From: QAMH01 sp900556425
Lineage (GTDB): Bacteria; Actinomycetota; Coriobacteriia; Coriobacteriales; QAMH01
Assembly (NCBI GenBank): GCA_902475535.1
Contig: CABRZR010000011.1
Location: forward strand, 19,022 to 83,021
Reading direction: 5' to 3'
DNA: 64,000 nt
Part shown: positions 34,705-42,861 of the stretch, in pieces
Layout of the letters: the number at the start of each line of letters is the position of its first letter
How positions within the stretch are numbered: the stretch's first letter is position 1
Translations under genes and position numbers: made by a program
Notes under the pieces: model-generated
Told to the model about the DNA's origin: nothing
Databases searched by the model: none
What the model saw: only the letters and a program-made list of their open reading frames with translations

Positions 34705-35496
34705 ATGAGAGACATGGTATCCAGCACATATTCCGCGCAGGGCACGCGACGTGCTCCGCTCATCACGCTCGTATCGGCAAGCGGCGGCGTTGGCAAGAGC
34801 ACAATTGCGCTCATCATCGGCCACCTGACAGCGGCACATGGCATCAAGACCGCCATCGTTGAGGGTGACCTACAATTCGGCGACATGGGCTTCTGGCTCG
34901 GCCTCGATGTCAAGCTCTCCTCGCTCGCGCAGGGCGAAGGTTGCATTCCCGTCCCCATCTCGGCACAACTCGACCTTTTCAAAGCACCCGTCTTGCCCGA
35001 GGTCGCCGAGGAGGTATCGGATGCGGTGGCCCGCGTCGTCGAAAACGCCCGGGCAAACTATGATCTCATCATCGCCGATACCGGGCAATTCTGGTCGGGG
35101 CTCACGGGCGAGCTCCTGTGCAATTCCGAGCTCGTGCTGCTCGTCATGGACCAGCGCAGGGCATCGGCGTACGGCGCCATCAAGGCGCTCGAGCTCTGCC
35201 AGCGTCTCGGCATCCCCCTCGCGCGCATCGCGCACGTCTTCAACCGTGCCTCGGGAATCCCCCGCAGCGAGATAGAGCGCATCGAAGACTCGCTCGGCTG
35301 CGACGAGCTCTTCAGGCTCGCGGACGGCAAGGCATCGGTCGAAGCCCTTGTTGGCATGAGGCGCATCGAGGAGCTCATCGAAGACGCAGCGGCACCCGTG
35401 CCCGATGTCGAGCAGCTTCTCGCCAGGCTCCTCCCCCGCATTGGCGTCGAGTTCTCGCCCACCGAGCACAGGAAGACGAGGCGATTCTTCGCATGA
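34705..35496 (+). CDS. CpaE/TadZ-like MinD-family ATPase
   Basis: 263-residue ParA/MinD-type ATPase that positions or assembles the Tad machine. The deviant Walker A S-A-S-G-G-V-G-K-S-T is at residues 25-34, followed by V-E-G-D-L-Q-F-G-D-M and D-L-I-I-A-D-T-G. It lacks the receiver-like N-terminal domain of longer CpaE proteins. Its stop codon overlaps the ATG of the next gene. Confidence 0.85.
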   Translation: MRDMVSSTYSAQGTRRAPLITLVSASGGVGKSTIALIIGHLTAAHGIKTAIVEGDLQFGDMGFWLGLDVKLSSLAQGEGCIPVPISAQLDLFKAPVLPEVAEEVSDAVARVVENARANYDLIIADTGQFWSGLTGELLCNSELVLLVMDQRRASAYGAIKALELCQRLGIPLARIAHVFNRASGIPRSEIERIEDSLGCDELFRLADGKASVEALVGMRRIEELIEDAAAPVPDVEQLLARLLPRIGVEFSPTEHRKTRRFFA

Positions 35497-36836
35497 GACT
35501 CGGCGATTACATACGGCAAAGTCCGCAAACTGCGGCAGACGAGGCACTGGGCGCAGTCTCCGAGAAGACTCATGCGCACCTACGCGAGTTGCTGTACCGC
35601 GAAGTCCCGAGCGAGCGCATCGCGCAGCTTCTGAACCAGGGGCGCGAGCGTGCGCGACAGGAGCTCGCCGTCTGCATCGAGCAGATTCTGAGCGCACATG
35701 ATTTCGCACCCATGAGCGACATCGATCGTGCCGTCCTCATCGAGCGCACGCTCGACATGGTGCTCGGCCTGGGTCCCATCGAGAAGATGCTCAAAGACGA
35801 CTCGATTACCGAGATCATGGTCAACGGGCCCCACTCCGTCTTCTTCGAGCGCGACGGCATCGTATGCAAGAGCAACGAGCACTACGATTCCGAAGAGCAG
35901 CTGCGTCTCGTCATCGACCGTATCGTCTCGCCACTCGGCAGACGCGTCGACGAGCAGTGCCCTCTCGTGAACGCCCGCCTTCCAGAAGGACACCGCGTCA
36001 ACGTCGTCATCCCTCCCCTCTCGATGAGCGGAAGCACGCTTACCATACGCAAGTTCCGCAAGCGCTCCTTCACGCTTGACGAGCTTGTCGGGCTGGATGC
36101 GCTTACGCCAGAGATGGCGCAGCTGCTTGCCTGGGCCATACGCGCGCGCAAGAACATCGCCGTCTCGGGTGGCACGGGCGGCGGCAAAACAACGCTGCTC
36201 AACGCACTTTCGCGCCTCATCCCCTACGAGGAGCGCGTCATCACGATCGAGGACAGCGCCGAGCTCAGGTTCGACCAGCATCCGCACGTCGTCCGGCTCG
36301 AAGCGCGACTTGCCAACGCCGAGGGCCGTGGCATAGTCACCATACGCGACCTCGTCACCAATGCGCTGCGCATGCGCCCTGACCGCATCATCGTTGGCGA
36401 GTGTCGTGGTGCCGAGGCGCTCGACATGCTGCAGGCCATGAACACGGGACATGACGGATCGCTCACGACCCTGCATGCCAACTCGCCCGCCGAAGTCATC
36501 CCGCGTCTCGTGATGATGGTTCGCTATGGCATGGACCTCCCCATCGAAATCATCGAGGAGCAGGTCGCATCGGCACTCGACCTCATCGTGCAACAGGACC
36601 GTCTCTCGGGCGGCAAGCGTCGCGTCACGCAAATTGCCATGCGCGGCAGAGACACCGGCTCCGCACGCAAATGCCAGCGCTTCACGCCAATCGTGCGCTG
36701 GGACCGACGCGCGCAGCGCTACGAGTGGGGCGATTTACCTGCATGGATCGAGGAGCTTCCCTTCATGGATATTGCAGGCGAAGAGGAGGTGGCGCAATGG
36801 GTGCAATCAGTGCGGTGCTGCTGTTCGCAAGTATAA
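35493..36836 (+). CDS. Tad secretion ATPase CpaF/TadA
   Basis: 447-residue PulE-family ATPase that powers pilus extrusion. The N-terminal domain (1-200) ends in L-P-E-G-H-R-V-N-V-V. Walker A is S-G-G-T-G-G-G-K-T-T near residue 225, the Asp box I-T-I-E-D-S-A-E-L, Walker B R-I-I-V-G-E-C-R-G, and the His box T-L-H-A-N-S. The ATG at 35493 overlaps the preceding stop (ATGA); the longer open frame upstream runs through cpaE and is rejected. Confidence 0.93.
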   Translation: MRLGDYIRQSPQTAADEALGAVSEKTHAHLRELLYREVPSERIAQLLNQGRERARQELAVCIEQILSAHDFAPMSDIDRAVLIERTLDMVLGLGPIEKMLKDDSITEIMVNGPHSVFFERDGIVCKSNEHYDSEEQLRLVIDRIVSPLGRRVDEQCPLVNARLPEGHRVNVVIPPLSMSGSTLTIRKFRKRSFTLDELVGLDALTPEMAQLLAWAIRARKNIAVSGGTGGGKTTLLNALSRLIPYEERVITIEDSAELRFDQHPHVVRLEARLANAEGRGIVTIRDLVTNALRMRPDRIIVGECRGAEALDMLQAMNTGHDGSLTTLHANSPAEVIPRLVMMVRYGMDLPIEIIEEQVASALDLIVQQDRLSGGKRRVTQIAMRGRDTGSARKCQRFTPIVRWDRRAQRYEWGDLPAWIEELPFMDIAGEEEVAQWVQSVRCCCSQV

Positions 36837-37570
36837 TCGCGACCTTTCTCTGCGTTCGGAAAGCCGTGCCCTTGCTCGCGCATCTGCGGCGCACCCTGCC
36901 ACTCGCGCACGTTGACAGGCGGCTCGTGCTCGAGGATGCCAAAGGCCGCATTGCCTCGACCAGGCTGCTGGCTCCCATCCTGGGAAAGGCCCGCGAAAAG
37001 AAACGTGCCGAGGAGCTGCAGAAGGGCATGCCCGAGCTTTTGCGCCTGCTCTGCATCGCACTCGACTCAGGATCCTCGCTCGTCATGGCACTACGCTACG
37101 CAGCGGACAACTGCGATGAGCCTCTCGCCGGCGAACTCAAGCGCACGGTCTGGGATCTCGAATCTGGTCAGGGCTTTGACGAGGCACTCGAGAAGCTGCG
37201 CGCCCGAACAGGCGGTTCGGAGTTCGCGTACCTGGCCGTCGCCATGGAGATTCAGCATCAGTCCGGCGGCAGCCTCACGACCATACTCCAAAACGTCTCG
37301 ACGTTGCTCCAGCAAGCCGCAGAACTCAAGGAAGATCTGCGCACCAAGACCGCACAGGGGCGTCTCTCGAGCCGCATCGTCGCCCTCATGCCTTTTGCGC
37401 TGCTCGGCATTCTCTCGGTCTTCTCGCCTGGATATCTGACGGGATTTCTCGCATCCCCGCTTGGCATATGCCTTTTCGCGCTTGCGATGTTGCTCGAGGC
37501 GACAGGCATACTCCTCGTGCGACGTGCGCTTGCCATCGACTTCACGGTCGATCTCGAGGAGATGGTATAG
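36797..37570 (+). CDS. Tad pilus membrane protein TadB
   Basis: 257-residue inner-membrane platform protein with a T2SS-F domain. It has one membrane segment at residues 1-20, the cytoplasmic F domain (M-P-E-L-L-R-L-L-C-I-A-L-D-S-G, about 75-190) and two segments near 200-250. GAGGAGG eight bases upstream sets the start, which overlaps the cpaF end by 40 bases. Confidence 0.85.
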   Translation: MGAISAVLLFASIIATFLCVRKAVPLLAHLRRTLPLAHVDRRLVLEDAKGRIASTRLLAPILGKAREKKRAEELQKGMPELLRLLCIALDSGSSLVMALRYAADNCDEPLAGELKRTVWDLESGQGFDEALEKLRARTGGSEFAYLAVAMEIQHQSGGSLTTILQNVSTLLQQAAELKEDLRTKTAQGRLSSRIVALMPFALLGILSVFSPGYLTGFLASPLGICLFALAMLLEATGILLVRRALAIDFTVDLEEMV

Positions 37571-38314
37571 ATGCTTGCCGTCCTGCTTCGACTCTCTGCA
37601 TGCCTGCTCGCCTGCGCGTGCGCATGCCTCTGCGTGCGGCTTGCCTGGACGCGTATCAAGCTCGTGGCACAACCACAGCGAGCTGTGAGCATCGAAGACA
37701 TTCTGCGTGATCCCACCCTGAGCTTTCTGGTGTTTTGCGGCGCAGGCATCGTCATCTCCTACGCCACATCTCTCGGGTTGCTCGTGCCCTGCATCGTCCT
37801 CGCCTATGTGCTCTCGCGTCGCGCGCCTACCATGCTCGACGCACGACGGGCACGCGAGCTACGCAGCGCCTGCGACGAGCAGGTCGACGTGATGGCAGAC
37901 ATTGTCGCCATGGGCGTGCGTGCCGGCCTGTCCTTCGATGCGGCGCTCGACTTGTACTGCGCCAAATTCGATAACGCGCTCGCTTGTCACATGCGCGAGA
38001 CACAACTCGAATGGAAGAGCGGATTGGCTTCGCGCAAGGAGGCCCTGGCCACGCTCTCGTCCCGCATCGACTCGAAAGCACTCAAACGCTTCTCCGAGAC
38101 GTCCCTGCAGGCCATCCACCACGGTTCCCCACTCGCCGACATGCTGGGACGCTTCTCCGCCGACGTTCGACAGCAAAGACGTGCCGCCATCGAACGCCAG
38201 ATTGCAAAGACGCCAGTCAAGCTTCTCATTCCAACGGGAATATGCATTCTGCCCGCCATGCTCATCTTGGTCATGGGGCCGGTGCTTCTCCAATTTATCC
38301 AGACAGGTTTCTAG
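37571..38314 (+). CDS. Tad pilus membrane protein TadC
   Basis: 247-residue partner of TadB with the second T2SS-F domain (D-V-M-A-D-I-V-A-M-G-V-R-A-G-L-S-F-D-A-A-L, about 100-120) and flanking membrane segments, the last at the extreme C-terminus. It starts on the base after the tadB stop. Confidence 0.83.
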   Translation: MLAVLLRLSACLLACACACLCVRLAWTRIKLVAQPQRAVSIEDILRDPTLSFLVFCGAGIVISYATSLGLLVPCIVLAYVLSRRAPTMLDARRARELRSACDEQVDVMADIVAMGVRAGLSFDAALDLYCAKFDNALACHMRETQLEWKSGLASRKEALATLSSRIDSKALKRFSETSLQAIHHGSPLADMLGRFSADVRQQRRAAIERQIAKTPVKLLIPTGICILPAMLILVMGPVLLQFIQTGF

Positions 38315-38334
38315 AAGAAAGCAAGGAGAACATC

Positions 38335-38541
38335 ATGCAAAAGATCAAAAACCGTGCATTAGGCGCCTATATCAAGGCAACGGCAAGAATCAAGACCTTG
38401 CCTGAGAAAGGCCAAGGCACAACCGAGTACGCAATCCTTGTCGGCGTGCTTGCCGTCATCGCCATGATTGCAATCGCGGCGTTTCGTGACCGCATTGGCG
38501 AGCTCTGGGATGCAATCTCGAGTGGAATCAACGGTCTGTGA
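38335..38541 (+). CDS. Flp-type major pilin
   Basis: 68-residue prepilin. The cleavage site is K-G|Q-G-T-T-E-Y, giving Glu at +5 and Tyr at +6 as in Flp pilins, followed by a hydrophobic stretch (A-I-L-V-G-V-L-A-V-I-A-M-I-A-I-A). The mature pilin would have about 42 residues. AAGGAG lies 9 bases before the ATG. The prepilin peptidase that would cut it is not encoded in this operon. Confidence 0.92.
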   Translation: MQKIKNRALGAYIKATARIKTLPEKGQGTTEYAILVGVLAVIAMIAIAAFRDRIGELWDAISSGINGL

Positions 38542-38738
38542 TGCGCAAGCGATTGCATGAGAGCGGGCAGGCATCGGTCGAATACCTCATCGTCGGGCTT
38601 ACGTTCATTGCGCTCATGGGTGCGCTCGCAACCCTCTGGCGCTTCATCGCGACGGGCGCCTTGAGCTCTCTCATTCAGGCAAGCGCTTCGCATGCGCTTG
38701 GATGCGTAGAAGGGATTTTCGATGCGCTCTTGTTCTGA
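38541..38738 (+). CDS. Second Flp-like pilin or pseudopilin
   Basis: 65-residue prepilin-like protein with cleavage motif S-G|Q-A-S-V-E-Y followed by a hydrophobic helix (L-I-V-G-L-T-F-I-A-L-M-G-A). It keeps both Glu +5 and Tyr +6, so it could be a minor pilin. The ATG overlaps the stop of the major pilin gene. It lacks the charged segment after the helix that is present in the major pilin. Confidence 0.75.
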   Translation: MRKRLHESGQASVEYLIVGLTFIALMGALATLWRFIATGALSSLIQASASHALGCVEGIFDALLF

Positions 38739-39195
38739 ATCGGGACAGTCGACCGTCGAAGCGGCCGTGTTGTTGCCCGTACTCTTTGTCGTGTTCGGCC
38801 TGCTGCTGCAGCCAGCCATCTTGCTCTACAACCGCTGCATCATGAACACTGCGGCCGCGGAAGCCTGCCGCCTCGTCGCAACGAGTTCGGGCGATGACGC
38901 AAGCACGCGCGCCTATATCGAGCATCGACTTGAGGCGATACCAAAAGTCCCGATCTTCCACGCCGATGAGACCTGGAACATCACCTGGTCATGCTCGGAT
39001 GATGGAACGGCGCAGACCAGCATCGAGAACCATGTGCAGCCGCTTCCGCTCTTTGGAATCCTCGCTGGGCTCACAAACGCTGTCGACGAGAACGGTGCCG
39101 TCATTCAGCACGTGGAGCTTTCCTGCTCGCCCACCCCCAATTGGGTTGGCGAGCAGGGGTACGACCCTTCGGATTGGATCGGAAAATGGGAATGA
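38722..39195 (+). CDS. TadE-like pseudopilin
   Basis: 157-residue pseudopilin. The class III leader S-G|Q-S-T-V-E-A-A, with Glu at +5, precedes a membrane helix. The external part (about 120 residues) has cysteines in S-C-S-D-D and L-S-C-S-P-T that may form a disulfide. It overlaps the previous gene by 17 bases. Confidence 0.8.
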   Translation: MRSCSESGQSTVEAAVLLPVLFVVFGLLLQPAILLYNRCIMNTAAAEACRLVATSSGDDASTRAYIEHRLEAIPKVPIFHADETWNITWSCSDDGTAQTSIENHVQPLPLFGILAGLTNAVDENGAVIQHVELSCSPTPNWVGEQGYDPSDWIGKWE

Positions 39196-41288
39196 GCAAG
39201 CATCCGTCCTTCACGCGTAGAGAGGGTGGATTTACCACGCCCGCCGCTGCCATCGCGCTCCTCGTTGTCTGTGCCTTGGTGTTTACCTGCGCGAGAGGCA
39301 TAAGTGTCGGTGCGCAGTCAGGGCAAATACAATACGTCGCCGATGCGGGGGCTCTTGCGGCAGACAACGTGGTTGCCGAGTTTGTGACCGCCGCCCAGGT
39401 TGTCGATGCCACCGCCCTCTCGCTTTCGCTGCTTGGCCTCACGGTCTATGCCGTCTCGGCTGTCGCCGCATTCATCCCCGGTGGCCAGGGCGCTGCAGCT
39501 GAAATCGCAAACACGGGCTCGAAAGTGCTTCAAGCCCGAGACAAGTTTGCCGAGTCGGCAGCCAGGGGACTAGACGCGGCGCAAAAGGCACTCCCTGCCG
39601 TCTGTGCCGTACGTGCTGCCCAGGTCGTGCAAGCCAACGCGGACGCAAGCGGCATTCCCTACGCAGGCATCGCCATCACATCTCCCCCGCAAGGGATCGA
39701 CGTCTCAATCCCGGATAACGAGAAGGTCAAGGAGGCAGCAGCCGAGATCGAATCGAAAGAATCCGCGATTCAAGAGGCAAGCTTGCGACAGAAGGAGGCC
39801 CAAGAGCGCGAAGACGCCGCCAAGGAGCGCGCTTGGCGAGCCGATTGCGGCAATAGCGGCATGAGCATGTATGAACGCGCTGGAAAGCTCTCGAACATTT
39901 CGGGGGCACGCAACCCCTACATCTCATCACCTGACCGCTGGACTTTTTCGGTGGGACTTGAGCGAGCAAAGGCATACTACGTTGCACGTTATGCTGCCGA
40001 ACCGGGACAAGCCGCGTCGGGTTCACCCGAAGCAATTGCCGAGTCGGTTGCCCGCAAGCAGTTTTACGCCTATGCCCAGTACGAAGTGGGACGAGGATAC
40101 ATCGAGGTCGGAGAAAACGGAGCTGAAACACCGCATCTCGTACAGCTCGCCAGGAACACGGAACAGATCAGGGGAACCGTTCTCTACACGAGTGCGATCT
40201 ATCCCGTCTCCGTCAATGGTGACAAGCGCTATTTGCACGGATACGCCAGATGCCCGACCTGCGCCGAGGGAACTCGCTCGGGACAGGCCGCGGTGAGCGC
40301 AATCGATGCTGGTACTGTCGAACGCTGCCCAACGTGCAAGTTTTCCGCAACCACCTTGGGACGCGTCCCAAGCGCCTCGACTTCCATAAGCAACGGGTTT
40401 GAATATCACTATCGGGAGTTCGTGGAGGCTTCGCGCGACTATGCTCAGGCGCTTTCCGATGGCGCAGAGGCAAAGCAAGCGCTTGATGAAGCGAAGGAGT
40501 CAATTGGCGAGCGGCTTTCGGAAGCGCTCGATTCCCTCGCAGCCAAACGATACGACCCCCAGCCACCCGGACGATACGGCTGCATCTGCGTAGTGCTTGC
40601 GCCATCCGTGCAAGCAAGTGCTATCCCCTTCGTCAGTGACGAGCCAGAATTGCCCGCACGCATCGCAATCTCTGGCGCCACGCTTGCACCCGATGCGGCA
40701 AGCGACCAAGGTAGCGTCATCTCCGGCGTCGCCGAGGGTCTCATCCCCCAGGAAAGCCTCGCCTCCGGACCGGCCAAGCTGATCTTTGGGGCGTGGTCAA
40801 GCATGCTGCTGGCGTATTCGAACACGACGGAGGGAATCAAGGGCGGCTTTCGCAAGGTCCTCGGGGCCATACCCCTCATTGGCACCACGCTCTCGGATAG
40901 TGCGGTTTCGGCCTTTGAGAATGCACTCAGTTCGGCAAGCCTCGAGCCAGCGGATCTCGATACGTACAAACCAGTGCTTGTTAACACAGCCCGCATACTC
41001 GAACGGGATTCGAGCAGCGCCGCGCAGGTTCTCGCGCGCATGAAGAACATGGCGCAAATATACGGAGCGGTTAGCACGGGCGACATGAACGCCCTCGTCA
41101 ACGACATCAAGGCCGCCCCCGAAGTCGCGGGACTTCTAGACGAGTACGGGCTCGAGCTTGCAGAGATTCCGCTTGCCGACATAGGCCTCGGCACCAGCGA
41201 TGGCAAGCTATATCTGCCCGTTCCCAACGATATCGATGCACGAGTCAGGGAGGCAGTTGGCAGCTTCCTTGGAACACTGGGAGGTTGA
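39192..41288 (+). CDS. Large Tad-associated surface protein (TadG-like) with CxxC pairs
   Basis: 698-residue protein with a class III-like leader (R-E-G|G-F-T-T-P-A-A-A) and a membrane helix, where position +5 is Pro rather than Glu. A second hydrophobic stretch follows near 75-105. Residues about 175-230 form a charged coiled coil. Two C-P-T-C motifs 21 residues apart (about 354-380) look like a zinc ribbon or a disulfide pair. The rest is Ala/Ser-rich and resembles no domain I know. The start at 39192 overlaps the tadE stop; ATG 39186 is possible. It may be a pilus tip or cell-surface component. Confidence 0.65.
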   Translation: MSKHPSFTRREGGFTTPAAAIALLVVCALVFTCARGISVGAQSGQIQYVADAGALAADNVVAEFVTAAQVVDATALSLSLLGLTVYAVSAVAAFIPGGQGAAAEIANTGSKVLQARDKFAESAARGLDAAQKALPAVCAVRAAQVVQANADASGIPYAGIAITSPPQGIDVSIPDNEKVKEAAAEIESKESAIQEASLRQKEAQEREDAAKERAWRADCGNSGMSMYERAGKLSNISGARNPYISSPDRWTFSVGLERAKAYYVARYAAEPGQAASGSPEAIAESVARKQFYAYAQYEVGRGYIEVGENGAETPHLVQLARNTEQIRGTVLYTSAIYPVSVNGDKRYLHGYARCPTCAEGTRSGQAAVSAIDAGTVERCPTCKFSATTLGRVPSASTSISNGFEYHYREFVEASRDYAQALSDGAEAKQALDEAKESIGERLSEALDSLAAKRYDPQPPGRYGCICVVLAPSVQASAIPFVSDEPELPARIAISGATLAPDAASDQGSVISGVAEGLIPQESLASGPAKLIFGAWSSMLLAYSNTTEGIKGGFRKVLGAIPLIGTTLSDSAVSAFENALSSASLEPADLDTYKPVLVNTARILERDSSSAAQVLARMKNMAQIYGAVSTGDMNALVNDIKAAPEVAGLLDEYGLELAEIPLADIGLGTSDGKLYLPVPNDIDARVREAVGSFLGTLGG

Positions 41289-41292
41289 CGAC

Positions 41293-41727
41293 ATGCTTCA
41301 GACACGCGAAGGCAGAGGTCGCGAACATGGGCAGATGGCGGTCGAGCTTGCCGTTGTCATGCCCGTCATCCTCATCATGCTGGTCATCGCCGTCGATATG
41401 CTTGTCTTCGCAGGCGAGTGCGCACGCTTCGATCACATCGCTCCCCAACGCGTTCTTGCCCAAGCAGCAAGCGCCCCTATAGATGGATACGAGCTCGGTG
41501 CGCGTACCGCGGCAATACGCGCTGCCCTCGAAAGCGATTTTGCCAAAGAGGGTTCCTCGATAGAGGTGAGCTACGAAGATGCCGGGGTGGCGTTGGCAAG
41601 CATGTCGGTCTATCGCTGCACGTTTCGATTCGCGCCGTGGCCGCTCTCCATCGCAGGCGCTCCGGCGTTGCTCGAACACGAGTGCAACATCGCCGTCGAC
41701 CCTTACACGCCTGGGGAGCTCCTATGA
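41293..41727 (+). CDS. TadE-family pseudopilin (second)
   Basis: 144-residue pseudopilin with leader H-G|Q-M-A-V-E-L-A (Glu +5), membrane helix V-V-M-P-V-I-L-I-M-L-V-I-A-V-D-M, and an external domain with cysteines in V-Y-R-C-T-F and E-H-E-C-N. GGAGG is nine bases upstream of ATG 41293. An in-frame codon at 41200 lies inside the previous gene and is rejected. Confidence 0.8.
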   Translation: MLQTREGRGREHGQMAVELAVVMPVILIMLVIAVDMLVFAGECARFDHIAPQRVLAQAASAPIDGYELGARTAAIRAALESDFAKEGSSIEVSYEDAGVALASMSVYRCTFRFAPWPLSIAGAPALLEHECNIAVDPYTPGELL

Positions 41728-42050
41728 CAAGCCTGGACAACATGCGCGTCGTTATCGCCACCAGCATGATCGCCCGGGCGCGCGGGTTGCTCGGCACGCA
41801 CGTGGAATGGGGTGACGGCGGTCGCGTGCTCATGCTCGTGCCCTGCAAGAGCGTGCACACCATCGGCATGCGCTACGCCCTCGACATCGCCTTCGCTGAC
41901 CGAAACGGTATCGTGCTGCGCTCCGAGCGCAACGTAAGGCCGGGTCGTCTGCTCTCATGCCGCAGGGCGGCGTTCGTGCTGGAGCAGCCACACAATCCGG
42001 AAATATCGTGGCCGGAAAACGATGATGTCATTCCCTATGAAGTTGCATAG
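41724..42050 (+). CDS. DUF192 protein at the end of the Tad operon
   Basis: 108-residue DUF192 family protein, recognised by R-A-R-G-L-L-G and by the core C-K-S-V-H-T-I-G-M-R-Y-A-L-D-I-A-F followed by V-L-x-x-E-R-N-V-R-P-G. Family function is unknown. The ATG overlaps the preceding tadE stop (ATGA), so it is translated with the pilus genes. No signal peptide is present. Confidence 0.82.
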   Translation: MTSLDNMRVVIATSMIARARGLLGTHVEWGDGGRVLMLVPCKSVHTIGMRYALDIAFADRNGIVLRSERNVRPGRLLSCRRAAFVLEQPHNPEISWPENDDVIPYEVA

Positions 42051-42084
42051 CCCCGAACAAAAGTAGTATCAGTATTGGTATAAT

Positions 42085-42345
42085 ATGAGCAAAATTAAGA
42101 AGTACCTTGAACAAATGCGACGCAATCCGAACAACGTAAGGTTTTCAACCTTGTGTCTTATTTGCGACCATTATTTTGGAAAACCGCGACAAAGCGGAAC
42201 CTCGCATCGCGTATACGAAAAGCCGTGGGCAGGTGATCCTCGTATCAATATCCAGAACAGCCGCGGAAAGGTAAAGCCATATCAGGTCAAACAGGTCTTG
42301 GATGCAATCGAGAAACTGGGTGAGTGGAAGAATGGAAATCGCTGA
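42085..42345 (+). CDS. hicA: HicA-like toxin
   Basis: 86-residue small protein like the HicA mRNA interferase of type II toxin-antitoxin systems. The expected catalytic histidine is in S-G-T-S-H-R-V-Y, followed by a K-P-Y-Q-V-K-Q-V-L segment. Base composition is more AT-rich than the surroundings, which suggests acquisition. No ribosome-binding site is visible; TATAAT abuts the ATG. The antitoxin gene overlaps its 3' end by 14 bases. Confidence 0.75.
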   Translation: MSKIKKYLEQMRRNPNNVRFSTLCLICDHYFGKPRQSGTSHRVYEKPWAGDPRINIQNSRGKVKPYQVKQVLDAIEKLGEWKNGNR

Positions 42346-42664
42346 TCGATACACATATCGCGTGTTCTGGTCGGACGAGGACAACGAATACGTAGCCACC
42401 GTCGCCGAGATGCCATCGATGTCGTGGCTTGAGCCAACGCAAACAGGCGCACTCGAAGGCCTGCGCAAGGTAGTGGGTGATGTCATCGCCGACATGGAGG
42501 CAAACAACGAGCCCATCCCCGCGCCCTTTCGGGATCGTCATTACTCGGGCAAATTTCTCGTGCGTATCCCGCCAGAACTTCACTGCCAGCTTGCCATCGA
42601 GGCAGCTGAGGAGCACGTATCACTCAATCGGCTCGTCGCCTCCAGGCTGGCATCGACGAGATAG
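42332..42664 (+). CDS. hicB: HicB-like antitoxin
   Basis: 110-residue HicB family protein with an RNase H-like N-terminal half (Y-R-V-F-W-S-D-E-D-N-E-Y-V-A-T-V-A-E-M-P). The C-terminal ribbon-helix-helix (F-L-V-R-I-P-P-E-L-H...V-S-L-N-R-L-V-A-S-R-L) binds DNA. It should neutralise HicA and repress the pair. ATG 42332 is preferred to an in-frame codon at 42302 because GGAAG precedes it. Confidence 0.82.
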   Translation: MEIADRYTYRVFWSDEDNEYVATVAEMPSMSWLEPTQTGALEGLRKVVGDVIADMEANNEPIPAPFRDRHYSGKFLVRIPPELHCQLAIEAAEEHVSLNRLVASRLASTR

Positions 42665-42668
42665 CCTA

Positions 42669-42854
42669 CTAGAACAGCATCGTGAACGCGGGGAAGCAGA
42701 ACGAGATAATCAGCAACACCGAGAGAATGGTAATGCCGATGGTCTTGAGCAGGCGCATGCGCCGGTCGTGTTGCTCGCGACGGTACTGAGCTGCCAGCTC
42801 CTGCTCGAGCTTTTGCTGCTTGTTCTTCTGATACGACTTGTTCTTGTTCGACAT
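42669..42854 (-). CDS. Small basic membrane protein
   Basis: 61-residue protein with a Lys/Gln-rich cytoplasmic N-terminus (1-35) and one C-terminal membrane segment (I-G-I-T-I-L-S-V-L-L-I-I-S-F-C-F). It follows the amidohydrolase by 7 bases and is convergent with hicB. No family recognised. Confidence 0.5.
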   Translation of the reverse strand: MSNKNKSYQKNKQQKLEQELAAQYRREQHDRRMRLLKTIGITILSVLLIISFCFPAFTMLF

Positions 42855-42861
42855 GACGACC

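Noticed and set aside
35118..35492. Longer start for the CpaF ATPase
   Set aside because: The extra 125 residues read through cpaE in another frame. The ATG at 35493 overlaps the cpaE stop, as at other junctions of the operon.
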